This document shows, piece by piece, positions 54,401 to 64,000 of a stretch of 64,000 bases of DNA. The stretch comes from Helicoverpa zea (lineage: Eukaryota; Arthropoda; Insecta; Lepidoptera; Noctuidae), in assembly GCF_022581195.2 (NCBI RefSeq), contig NC_061456.1, positions 436,501 through 500,500 on the forward strand, read 5' to 3'. Made by a program: the position numbers and the translations under genes. The notes below the pieces were generated by a model. The model saw only the letters and a list, made by a program, of their open reading frames with translations, did not search any database and was not told where the DNA came from. Every line of letters starts with the position of its first letter. The first letter of the stretch is position 1.

Positions 54401-55833
54401 TTCCCGTGAAAATATGAACAATTTGTCCCCAGGCGATTACTGTAATGTTCAACACTATATTCCTATTTAAACAATTGGTTCAACTTGTTATTGATACTAT
54501 TTGTTTTGGCTTTGTTTTGGTGCGTGGGTTTCTAGTTTAAATTGATTGTATTTCACTTGCTTTTGGTAGGCTTCTTTGCTAACTACGTGCCCATAAAGTA
54601 GGTACGTATTCTTAGTAAAGAACGAAATTAAGGTATCAAAATCGATTAAAATCCCAAAAAATCGGGATCAAATCAAACAAAACAGCACATATGCGAACAC
54701 GTAAACACAATGAAACATTAAAATTCTCAACAAGAAAATGAGCGCGGCCCAGCGGTAACCGGCCCACTTTATATTCAACAGAATCGATTGCTGCTGTAAA
54801 AGACTCTTTGAGTATTGAACAGAATTAGAATTTAAAATATATTGATTCCCTCATGAAATGCTTGGAGCTCCGATGAAATATTAAATGACTTGGTTTTTTT
54901 TGCAATTGGCCGCGAGACCAGCTGAGGCGGCAGTAAAACGAATACGTGACTGGTAGAGAACTGCTCCAGTCTTATGGTATTAGGAAGCTAGCTTGATTGT
55001 GTAACACGGAACTTGCTGTTACGTGCTGTTTAGGATTTTTGAAACAGTCTGTTTTTGTGTGAAAAGCTTAGCTTGTTTTGTTAGGTAATTTCAGTGTTTG
55101 TTTTCTAATAAGGTGTTTCGTATTCAGCTATTTCATCATATTCCGAGCCCTTTTCCCAATTTAATTTAATTTAGCTATTTGCAGGTCGTTAAAAAGTAGA
55201 AAATACTTTCATCTTGACTCAAATTATTATTTAATTGTTTATTCGGGATTTAAGAAAATTAATACTATAAAATATAAGAATTTTCTGTCCCTATACTTCT
55301 AGTGTGCATCAGGATGGCTGTCACTCATAAAACTTTTGCGAAACTAATTTACGTAATCTTTAGCAACATCAACTAAAATATCACAGCTTAGCTAAAACTT
55401 CAGCTGTTTTAGGCACACATTTTCTATTGTGAATTAAAAATAAGCCAAATACGAGATAAACTTTAGAAGCAACATAAGTTATTCAAAGCCGCACAGAGCG
55501 TCGCGGCAAAGTGTCGGTTTGCAAGGCCTAAGTTCTAAAGTAGTTGCTAAGTTCCTCTAGCGCCAACCCTTCTGACTAATAGGTATTTAGATGTAATATG
55601 CAAGGCTTTATACCTAAGGATGCGTCTCACATCATGGTGTTACGTAACAGGTTATGTGTTAGCTAATGCTAATAGGTGAAACTTTGAAGTCTGTGCTAGT
55701 AAACAAATGAAAATCGGAAATTATTTACCTAACAACGAATGTAGTCAAAGTCAACTGACGAGTATTCTTTTTAAGATAAATTTAATAATTTACTTTTTTA
55801 AAGGAGTACCTAACTACGTATCTACCTACCTAA

Positions 55834-56020
55834 GTATATTTTTTGGTAGCAAAAGAAGTGAAGGAGTATTATAACTGTTGATGTGTATTGATCTGACCAA
55901 TGACACTGCTTTACTCAAGGATATGACTGTGAGCGGAGAAGAGATGTATGAAAAACGAAATTCAATTGGTTGTGTAAAAAAACTTCTGCACTTCGCTCCA
56001 CTTTGATGAATTCTGGGCCT
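55834..56020. mobile_element. Small MITE, TAA target duplication (copy 2, diverged)
   Basis: The right arm (55957-56020) contains GAAATTCAATTGGTTGTG, CTTCTGCACTTCGCTCCACT and CTGGGCC, closely matching the right arm of the element at 17474-17633. The left arm is more diverged but keeps AAAGAAGTGAAGGAG followed by TATTATAAC. TAA is present at both edges (55831-55833, 56021-56023). Confidence 0.58.
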
Positions 56021-57004
56021 TAAGTTCACAGCATATCATTGTACGCAGTCCAAGCATCTCCCATAACTCGACATCACGTTCCTACACTATCAACATTTGG
56101 TACAGCCAGTACCTGTCTGACTTGAGAATATTAGTCAGCAGTCCAGCGAGCAATTACTGGGCGTTAACGAGCGTTTGATTGCGTCCTAATGTCGCCGCAT
56201 CCGACTACAACCCTACTTTGTTCGTGTCACCAAGACGCGAATTTAGAACTTGCTAAGTTACTACATTTTCTTGTTAATTGTTGATAATTATTATAGTTTG
56301 CTGTGGAGGTTAAGTTAAGAACGAGTCGAGCGAGCAATGGTTCGCGTGGTTGGTCTGTAAATGGATGGCTATCTATGTCATAACGAGTGCTTCATGAGAC
56401 CGAGTGAAAACATGATGTTACCCATATTTAAACTTCATCATTGGCCTACCAAGCTACTGTTAACCACACCCTCAATATTTAAATGACGAAACTCAACATC
56501 GTTTCTTAATCAAAACAAACTACCATCAAAAAGTATGTTAATCACCTCCCAACTACGGAGTACCGTGCGAAACTCATCACGTATAGGTAACGAACGCATG
56601 GCCCCGCGTATAAACAACATGAATATTTTAGGGAGTGTATCAAAGTGGCCGATAAACGTCGGGATCCAATATCGGGCCCAAACAAAGGCTTACAAGAGTT
56701 TAGGGTACGCCCAGTGCACTGCATATTCAACGGGGCCAGAGTCAACACGTTAGCGCGGGAGCTCGACTGATGGTCAGTGGATGGCATTTTGCCTTTGATA
56801 GTTTTTAGGTATAGGTAAGTATGTTTTAAGCCTAAGATTACTACATAATGTTTATAATAATTCATTAAAAAAGGGTATTTTTACATGGCGAAACTGTTTT
56901 TTTTTTTGTCATTTCCGAGAAATATGATGGTGATAAAATATGAGATGTATGTATCAATAAATTAAATAAATGTACACATTACTTACACGTACTCCAAAAT
57001 AGAT

Positions 57005-57135
57005 TACACCCGCGATTCCATCTCAGGTCCCACACCCGGAAAAGAAATAACTTATCTCTGACTCGGGGGAACCACCATGGTTAAGCCGTTTTAGCGTGAA
57101 AGCGTAACAAACAAACTCACTTTTGCTTAAATAAT
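57005..57135 (+). repeat. Fragment of a common lepidopteran retro-repeat (GTGAAAGCGTAACAAAC tail)
   Basis: The segment runs from CCCGCGATTCCATCTCAGGT to GCCGTTTTAGCGTGAAAGCG then TAACAAACAAACTCAC. This tail is frequent in moth and butterfly introns and is probably the 3' part of a retrotransposed element. It is non-coding. Confidence 0.5.
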
Positions 57136-57895
57136 ATTTGTAAGAATAAGGACCAAAAGTTCTTAGTTCTTTTCTGTAATAACAATTTTTTTCACATATT
57201 ATTCGTGTGTGTGTGACTTAAATTATATTCACGAAGTATTTATCTGTCACCACATAAGTTACAAAGCTACATTATGCACAAACTTAGAATAGAAGAACGA
57301 ACTATGTCGGCGGCTTCTTATCCGTAAGTTGGCGGAGTAAGTGAAATTAATGATCTTTGTAAATAGCGGAGTCGTAACAGACTGATACTTAGTTCTGCGG
57401 TCGAACAGCTGGCTTGCTTAACTTAACTTTTCTGTCTAACTGGAACTGGCTATAAACGTTATTTACTGTTGAATTTTAGTATTTATGTTTTTGAATTTTG
57501 AAATATAGGTTCAACTTATTTTAATGTACTTCTTTATGACTCAAAGGACTAGTTAAAATATTATGTCTGTATTAATTTATTAATTGATACAAGGATTTAT
57601 TGGCATATAAAAGAGCCGTCATGATTAATTGATAACGTTCACATGATTCCTTTCGAAACATTTTTTGTTCCTCTTCCTTTTTCTTTTAATTTTATACTAT
57701 AGCTGAAAATACTGGAGATTTCCCTTTGCAAAATTCTCTTTTTCCGATTTTTATACGTTGAAAACATAAAGTTTATTCCCCAGCTCCCGGCCTACACACA
57801 CGCATCGCTGCTCCGTGACCAATATGTGAGCGTAGTCCCATATACCTTGCATTTGCATACTTTACACGCACTCATTAAACGCTGCCATATTGTTA

Positions 57896-57901
57896 TTTAT
57901 T
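57896..57901 (-). terminator. Candidate poly(A) signal of the MBF2-family gene
   Basis: The minus strand reads AATAAA here, about 260 bases after the stop codon. It is the nearest canonical hexamer I found. Another lies at 57769-57774. Confidence 0.35.
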
Positions 57902-58162
57902 GGAATTTTAATCAGCCAACTCATTAATAACGTTTTATCTGGGAAATATCCTGCATTATTGATGAATCACGTGCAATGCGTACCTAATTAAAAAAAAAAC
58001 TTTTTAATTTTATGAATTCTTTTAATAGTACTGTTTAATTAACTTTATGTTGAAGCAAACAATTTTACACCTTATTACGCATTACTGTTCATAAAGGATA
58101 TAAAAATATTTCCACATTCAGTATCCATCTTGCCGATGCCATCGCCCTCAAGCTGTACAATA

Positions 58163-58303
58163 TCATACAAAGATCTGCACGAGGTAGTTGAGTCCGACTC
58201 CTTTCTCGCTCTTAAAGCGCACGTTGACGAAGGAAGAACCGACGCCTCCCGCGGTCACCGCGGGCTTGGTGTTCGACTTGTCGATGTCGATCGCTGAGAT
58301 GGC
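58163..58303 (-). CDS. MBF2-family secreted protein, exon 2 (C-terminus)
   Basis: This exon encodes residues 65-110 and the TGA stop. It follows an acceptor (GTAATTCCAG at 58304-58313), and the intron is 357 bp. It begins AISAIDIDKS and carries the family's most conserved part: GGVGSSFVNVRF (83-94), then KSEKGVGLNYLVQIFV to the end. In MBF2 proteins this region typically reads G-G-x-G-x-x-F-V...F-K-S-x-x-G-x-G-x-N-(F/Y)-x-V-x-I-(F/Y). The joined product of 110 residues is normal length for the family, and both exons are intact. The protein has no cysteine outside the signal peptide. The gene lies about 52 kb upstream of the DIP start on the same strand. It could be an independent neighbour or be nested in a longer 5' intron. 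Confidence 0.86.
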   Translation of the reverse strand, partial: AISAIDIDKSNTKPAVTAGGVGSSFVNVRFKSEKGVGLNYLVQIFV

Positions 58304-58660
58304 CTGGAATTACGATTAATGAGGTGTGATTATAATAGTTTTTTCTTCTCTCAACAGATAAAGCATAAGATTGTTGAGCGTTCTTTGTTCAATAATGTAA
58401 TGTTCCATTTGTCACGAAAATATCTTCCTAAAAATAGATAATGCATTGATGACATAATCAATGGGAAAAAGTTTTAAAGAGAGAGAGGCTATGATATCTA
58501 TTTATTTTTAAGTGTAGGTAGATAACGGGCTTATTTACTACATTATTTTCACTATATATTTTTTGTGTTGATTATATTATTCGAAGCAATAAATAAGACC
58601 TGATTTAACTGGACAATAAAATCAGAAACAAAATACATAAGATTTAAAAAAAATACTCAC
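58304..58660 (-). other. Intron of the MBF2-family gene
   Basis: This 357 bp phase 0 intron has GTGAGT at its 5' end and TTCCAG at its 3' end on the minus strand. It is AT-rich and holds nothing recognisable. Confidence 0.8.
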
Positions 58661-58852
58661 CTTAATAATCTTAGTGTTATTCGAATTATAGAACACGTTC
58701 TTAGTCCTTGTCTTGAGAGGAACAGATCCTAGCTTGACAGTCTCCTGGTAACCCAACTGAGCATTGGCACTAGACCCCAATAGAAGGTCATCAGTCTTAT
58801 AAAGCGCGACACACAACACCAAAAGTACCAAAACATGTGAAATTACCGACAT
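58661..58852 (-). CDS. MBF2-family secreted protein, exon 1
   Basis: This exon encodes residues 1-64, starting MSVISHVLVLLVLCVALYK, a clear hydrophobic signal peptide. The body follows, with DLLLGSSANAQLGYQETVKL and VPLKTRTKNVFYNSNNTKIIK. The donor (ATTAAG then GTGAGTATT) leaves phase 0, matching exon 2. The frame is open upstream to an ATG at 58993, but I chose 58852: its context is AAAATGTC, the signal peptide begins exactly there, and a TATA-like box at 58928-58936 implies transcription starts after the upstream ATG. MBF2 proteins (Pfam MBF2) are named after a Bombyx coactivator that works with MBF1 and FTZ-F1. Most members are small, secreted and expanded in Lepidoptera, so a role in transcription should not be assumed here. 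Confidence 0.82.
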
Positions 58853-58927
58853 TTTGGAAATTTTCAAAAACAACTTGTTTAAACAAAGGTTTAATCCGAC
58901 TATGTTGATCAAGATTTTTTCTGAAGA

Positions 58928-58936
58928 ATTTATATT
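58928..58936 (-). promoter_or_regulatory. TATA-like box of the MBF2-family gene
   Basis: The minus strand reads AATATAAAT here, about 76-84 bases above the start codon. Initiation roughly 30 bases downstream would fall near 58900 and give a 5' UTR of about 50 bases, reasonable for a small secreted insect protein. Confidence 0.45.
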
Positions 58937-58957
58937 TCTTGTTCTATTGCACAATTG

Positions 58958-59022
58958 AGATAAAATGATACCGGAGATAAGCTTGTGAATCATTTTATCA
59001 GACAGATAGGTTGCATCTTATC
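58958..59022 (-). promoter_or_regulatory. Cluster of GATA motifs upstream of the MBF2-family gene
   Basis: Four core GATA sites fall within 65 bp: AGATAA at 58958-58963, AGATAAG at 58975-58981, TGATAA (minus) at 58995-59000 and GATAAG (minus) at 59017-59022. A further AGATAG lies at 59004. GATA factors drive many insect fat-body, midgut and blood-cell genes, which would suit a secreted protein. Binding is inferred from motif density only. Confidence 0.4.
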
Positions 59023-59382
59023 GATCTCAGTTAGATTAAGGAAGAGTTGACATTGTGGCATGGAATGTATGTACTTTAATCTCTTTGTTATTATATGAAG
59101 TTATGAGTTGTTTCTTTTGACTGAATTTTAAACCGAAATAGAGGTTTTTAAAGCGCGGTTTATACTTGTGAATTTATCCTGGAGTTCGTATTGCACTATT
59201 TAATTGGCGTAACATATTCTTCTTTATAAAAATAAGTAACAGCTATATAAAAAATATGATTAAATATGTAAATTATGCAGTACTTGTATTTGCTATTATT
59301 ATGATGAAAATCTTTGATTTAGTCCGCTGAAGTCTGAGTATTTCAAAAACAGGATTTCCTTATCTCTGCGGTGTTAAGGTTA

Positions 59383-59895
59383 TGGCACATTATAGCGGCA
59401 CCGCAACAGCATGGCTCCACACCAGCATTTAAGGTGTCATTCAATTTAGAGCATTAAATCGTGTATATTATAAGATATTTCGTAATGTCAATATAAAAAA
59501 GCCAACGGCGAGCAGTCAGCGTGCTTGCCGCCTCCACACAACTCGACTCGCCGCCCGCGCGCTGCAAGCGAGCGGTCCTCATGCGTACAGCGCGCCGACG
59601 GCGTGCTAATTGCGCGCCGACTCCGAGCCGGCAGCGAAACAACGTCATTGCGTCGTGTTCAATCATAATATCAATCATAATCGTCTTAAAATAATATTGA
59701 GTTTGCGGTGACAGCAAGCTTACACCTCGCGGCCGGCGCGCGGCCGGCGCGCGGCCGGCGCGCCAACGGAGCGCCAACGGCGCGCCGACGGCGAGCGGAC
59801 AGCGCGTGGTTAGCGCGCTGACAGCTAGCCGTAGTCTTAATTCGAGGCGACGCCGTGCTGCTGCCGTGCTGTTGCCGTGCTGCTACAATGTGCCA
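59383..59895. mobile_element. GC-rich non-autonomous element built on an 11 bp unit
   Basis: The 513 bp element has 33 bp inverted ends with four mismatches: TGGCACATTATAGCGGCACC on the left and, read inward, TGGCACATTGTAGCAGCACG on the right. The right end divides into 11-mers: GCCGTGCTGCT, GCCGTGCTGTT, GCCGTGCTGCT, ACAATGTGCCA (59852-59895). The core holds nine more 11 bp units at 59729-59827, from GCGGCCGGCGC (three times) through GCCAACGGCGC to GCTGACAGCTA. Similar units appear at 59500-59521 and 59595-59640. No target duplication is evident. Open frames here are by-products of the GC-rich repeat. Confidence 0.72.
59729..59827. repeat. Nine-unit 11 bp tandem array inside the 59383-59895 element
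   Basis: Consecutive units are GCGGCCGGCGC three times, then GCCAACGGAGC, GCCAACGGCGC, GCCGACGGCGA, GCGGACAGCGC, GTGGTTAGCGC and GCTGACAGCTA. The left units are identical and the right ones drift, as if the array expanded from the left. Confidence 0.8.
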
Positions 59896-62800
59896 CAAGC
59901 TTTATCTTACAGACTTGTCAGTCGTTGTTTGTATTCATCATCAGTGTTATTCCAGTGGGATTACCCGACATTGTATTATTGACATTAAAATGTCCCATGA
60001 GTTCAGTGACTTTTTATAGCAATTGTGTAATGAAAAAAACAACATCGCTTATTTAATTCAGACAGCAAACTATTAATTGTCGTTTAGTTTCAAAGCACAC
60101 TAAAAACCAAAAATAACAAGTATATTTAAAAGCTCAATTTATGACGTACTAAATAACCTCTAAAGCTAGTTTTGGAGCGTAAAATATCACTTAGCAGTTG
60201 GAACATGTGAAAGTGATTCAACGTACCCAATCCGTCGGCTTCTACGGCTTTATCAAAACTTGGACACATTAGTACCAGATGCGGCGATGTGGAACGACTT
60301 CAACTTATTTTTTATCCCGTTCGCATTTGAGGGTTATGATGCCATCTATTACTGGTCGCCCCTTATTCGTCAGCTGACTTTCGAAAGGTTTTCTTTTTTT
60401 GTGCTAATTGATTGAAGGGTTGTCGTAGGTTCTAGTTTAAAGTAAGTGCTAAAAAATGTTGAATCTACAGATTTTTGAAGCATTTAAAAAAGAGTAGGTA
60501 ATTTTGAAAAACTCTAAAATAAAAATTAGGTAAATTCATCAGGACTGTAATTTGTTGGTGTCGAATATACAAGGTGTTGATTTGCATTTGTGCCATAGTT
60601 CAGGAGGAGGACATACAATACGTAAATAATCGATTGGAATTACAGTAGATGGGAAATAACTAATATGCACTGCTTTTTTTGTCATTGTAATGTCGTGGTA
60701 TTTTCGAAGTAATCCAATTTTATGAATCAAATTTATGAGTGATCGTTGCGTATGCTTTGTGTTTGCGTTTGTGTGAGGGTGCAGCACGGTTTTAACGCCA
60801 GTAACATACGCGACAAGTTTAAATAAGGCTAGATGACATTTACGGAATTCCGAAAAAAAATTAAAGAAAAAAAATTACGTACCAATTTTTTTATTGATTT
60901 GGGTCGAGAATCATTAGCATAATTACGTCCTTGAATATGGCACGGATGCAAATCAACAGCTTGTACTTACTGTACGAAGATCATCCCTCTGCCCTTATGT
61001 AGTTTTATGTATTTGCGGTCGGCAGCATGTTTTCTTCTTCCATATTTTCCTTATTGACCAGACTTAGTAATAGGAGAGATAATAATTCTAGAAAAAATGC
61101 GTCACTACCACTTAAAAAGCCTCGAGATAAATGTGTATTTGGGTATTTTATTATCATGTATTATTTATCTCCACAAGTATTTCCTCTTCTTTTGCGTACG
61201 CGTGTACTAGAATTATTTTCATTAGGAATATATTTTTTCCACTAAACTTTAAAAAAAGATTTACATTACAGTTTTCCATTAGGATAGACATACAAACCCA
61301 CGCTTATCTTTTATGTGTAGGCAGCACAACTAGCAAAACAATTAACATTTGAAGTTTAAATGATACCATTTCAAAATGTCACAGAGCCAACTAACAGTAT
61401 TTGTACAAAGTCAATATAAGTAAATAAAAAAAGATTTCTATCAAAGTTGTAGGTAGCAGTCACGCGATAGTTCGCCATTGTTCCGAGTCGCGCGATTGGT
61501 TCCGTATCGCGCTATTGGTTCGACAAAACAATGACAAATAGAACTTTGTGTTATTACCGTTTATTTATGGCGTTGTGAACCGTTCCGATGTATGCCTGAT
61601 AAGCTATTGTGAAGTTCATGGTGACATGTCATTGTGGAATATTGAATATTGTGATTGTTATGTAGCCTTTATGAGCTTAATTAGAATCAAGTTGAGAATA
61701 TATGTAAAAAATGCTTTTTGGACGCCATTGTTTTCTCATTTGACATAGTCTTGAATTCGATAACAGTGATTCAATATGCTATTAATAGCCAATATTTGAA
61801 AACAACCTAGAATTAATTGTGGAAAAGTTTCCAGACATACTTATAAATAGCTAATTTCCATAAAGTACTTAGCCAAATAATCTCAAATGTAACATTTCAA
61901 TACCACAGGCATATTCAAATAGTAACGCGTAGTTACGTACAGCGGGCAACGCAGCTTGGTCATTACTTTTATTTTACGACGTGATAACACCGCACACTTG
62001 TTTGTTACACAACTTTTGGGGACGGGTGTACGCTTTAAGCCGTACTGTGGGGAAATTAAGTTTCATGGTTTATTTGTAGGTTCGCCTGTTTTACAGGAGT
62101 GTTTATTGTAAATATTAAATGGTTAGGTAAAATATGTATAATTTCTAAAACATGAATAACAATTATTTTATTAGCAACTTTTAGTAGTTTGGGTGTGGTT
62201 GTTACCAGTGATAGAAAAAAGTAGCCAACTCACGTGAGACAGCATATAATATCCAATACACCAAGTAGAAGGCACAGTAAGGAAGTTAGATTAGCACAAA
62301 CACAATCGTCATAAAAGTACAAGGAATGCGTGTTAAAAATATAAATCATTTATTTGCTAATCAATTAAACGGTTGATTAAGCGTTTTCGAGATTTGGGCG
62401 ACAGGCGTGCGCTCTGCGTCGAGGTCGGATCCTGACTGGCATAGCTGACTGGTGTCCTTTGTACGGCAACTACATGCGCTCGCGCATCTAGTGCTGAGGT
62501 CAAGGTCGATAAAATGATAGATAGTATGCATGTTAGTGTAGTGATTTGGTTTATGTAAATAGACAATGATATATGTGTATATATAAATTGTAAGTATCTT
62601 TGTTTGTGTAGTTTTTTTAGGTATATGTAAATAAATTAAATATTTTGTGAAGTAAGCTACAAACTCGGTGGATATGTTAGAAAAATATCCTACATACTTA
62701 TGGTTTCACATAGTATATTTTTTCCAGTTCTATATAAAAACATCCTTTCAGCACAGCCAGTAAAAGTTCTCATACAATATTCAAATAGAATTTTATTTTT

Positions 62801-64000
62801 CCCTTTATCTTACCTAAAAGCGTGATCCGAACATTACCTCAAAACAGTTGTTACAAAGTACGTACATAAGGAAACTGAAATGGGCCGCCGAAGAATTATG
62901 CCGTTATCATATAAATAAGGATCTAAAGCCTTCTTCAGGAGTGGAGTGGACACAGCTCACCGCATTATTTACCTGCAATTTGTTTTGTTTTTATTACCTC
63001 TGAAAACCTCTGAAAATCCTTTTATAACAGCAGTTTAAGCTGCGCAGTCGAATTTATTGTTTTGAAAAAATATATGATGGATTACAGGATAACAAGTACA
63101 AAAGCAATCATTTATTAGTATAGAACCGTAATATTTTCTTAGAATTGGCTCGACCAAGAGTGGCTTGTCAACTGGTCAACTCATGATAAAGTGAACACTT
63201 TCATGCTCGCATGTAAGCCAACTTAAAATGATAATAACACAATTTATTCACAGCTTAAAATATACACACCCCAACAAAACCTCAACATACCTAGTCCTTC
63301 AATAATTTCATAAAAGAAAACCACCCTAATATTAATAACTTCAAATTACCTTACTTACCGATGTTTTCACACTTTGAGGGTACTTGGGAGTGTAATGACA
63401 ATTCATTGCGGGGGAAGAAGGGGCGTGTCGACAAAACAAAAACATGAAGTAATCGCTAAGTTGGGCTCTTTCGCGCGACGCCTGACTTCCGCATAATTAA
63501 ATAGTGATTAAGGCACCCGTTTTGTGTTCAGACTGGTGGATTGGGTGCGAAGGCATTCGTGAAGGGAAAAGTGAAGTTGCCTTCTTAAGTGAAGAACTAA
63601 ATGCATGGTGTGAATACATTAATCATGTCAAGTTAACCTTGGTATAAAATGAAATAGATCTAAATGCCAAGACATACAGAAGACATTTGAAGGGCCAATA
63701 TACCAATGACAAAGCACTGATGAAGTAAGTTACCCCTAAAATAACAAGAATATCATTAGAATGTCGTAATTGCGAAAATCTGTCCAGAAGAGTTGGTTGT
63801 TAGTTAGTTTTTATACTTTGAATTTCTCGATCGTCGTCACCCCTTTCACGCCAAAAATTTTATTCTTTCCGTCACCAGTGTTACCTACAAACTCCTAACA
63901 TAATCTTCAGGGTATCACAATCCGAGCTCATAATTCTCTTTACCAGGTAACTCGGTGAATGATTCGCCCCCGCCTCACGCACAGCCGATGTTCGTTAACC
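59896..64000. other. Intergenic DNA without recognised genes
   Basis: AT-rich sequence to the right of the GC-rich element. Two short related words (GTCGCGCGATTGGTTCCG and ATCGCGCTATTGGTTCG) form a small tandem at about 61486-61520. A donor-like sequence (minus strand, near 63351-63360) follows a GC-richer patch at 63370-63500, but there is not enough to call an exon. Confidence 0.45.

Larger units (their letters stand above)
39894..58162. other. Intergenic or intronic DNA without recognised genes
   Basis: Beyond the repeats listed separately, I see no coding exon. GC-richer islands that could be regulatory lie near 44210-44430, 45890-45990, 46130-46330, 49230-49330, 51150-51450, 53400-53870, 54300-54430 and 56560-56790. 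Two 22 bp direct repeats (43036-43057, 43496-43517) lie in this stretch. Confidence 0.45.

Noticed and set aside
55379..55400. TATCACAGC word resembling the miR-2/13 seed
   Set aside because: Only the first nine bases match, and I see no surrounding fold-back precursor.
59454..59898. Two overlapping Arg/Ala-rich open frames on the minus strand
   Set aside because: They arise from reading the GC-rich 11 bp repeat of the element at 59383-59895 and carry its period, not protein-like composition.

Overview
The window looks like nuclear DNA from a moth or butterfly (Lepidoptera). It is AT-rich and gene-poor, with short exons bounded by GT/AG splice sites and separated by kilobases of non-coding sequence. 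It also holds several interspersed repeats I recognise as typical of lepidopteran genomes: the CCGGCCAAGTGCG...GGGTACGGAACCCTAAAA repeat with its GACG run, and the repeat whose tail reads TTCAAAT..GGTTCAGTAGTT. Species cannot be named. I see no rRNA, convincing tRNA, CRISPR array or bacterial-type operon.

Two protein-coding loci can be supported, both on the minus strand. (1) The 5' coding part of a cell-surface immunoglobulin-superfamily gene of the Dpr-interacting protein (DIP)/lachesin-like family. The signal-peptide exon lies at 6680-6749 (with 5' UTR to about 6820). The next exon, at 1753-1859, encodes the start of the first Ig domain. The two join in matching phase across a 4.8 kb intron, and the rest of the gene lies beyond the left edge. 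A GC-rich, TATA-containing segment near 28.0 kb, ending in a strong donor at 27704, is a candidate non-coding first exon; if so, the gene also has an intron of about 21 kb. (2) A complete two-exon gene at 58163-58852 for a 110-residue secreted protein of the MBF2 family. It has a TATA-like box, a cluster of GATA motifs upstream and a plausible poly(A) signal.

A weaker single-exon candidate on the minus strand (39714-39893) has a good start context, an open frame to a strong donor and a zinc-finger-like Cys/His pattern, but no partner exon was found.

The rest is intron or intergenic DNA with non-autonomous DNA transposons. These are: a 912 bp element with 262 bp inverted repeats and a perfect 8 bp target duplication (29551-30462); a deleted mariner/IS630-like element that keeps both ends and a transposase C-terminus (11837-12685); two copies of a small TAA-duplicating MITE family (17474-17633, 55834-56020); an 88 bp-armed foldback element nested in an older repeat (42015-42225); a 419 bp element (32974-33392); and a 513 bp GC-rich element (59383-59895) whose ends and core follow an 11 bp repeating unit. 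Candidate regulatory sites include a consensus RFX X-box (19964-19977) and two perfect CREs.

No new multi-gene system is visible. The most unusual objects are the 11 bp-periodic element and the DIP promoter/intron architecture.
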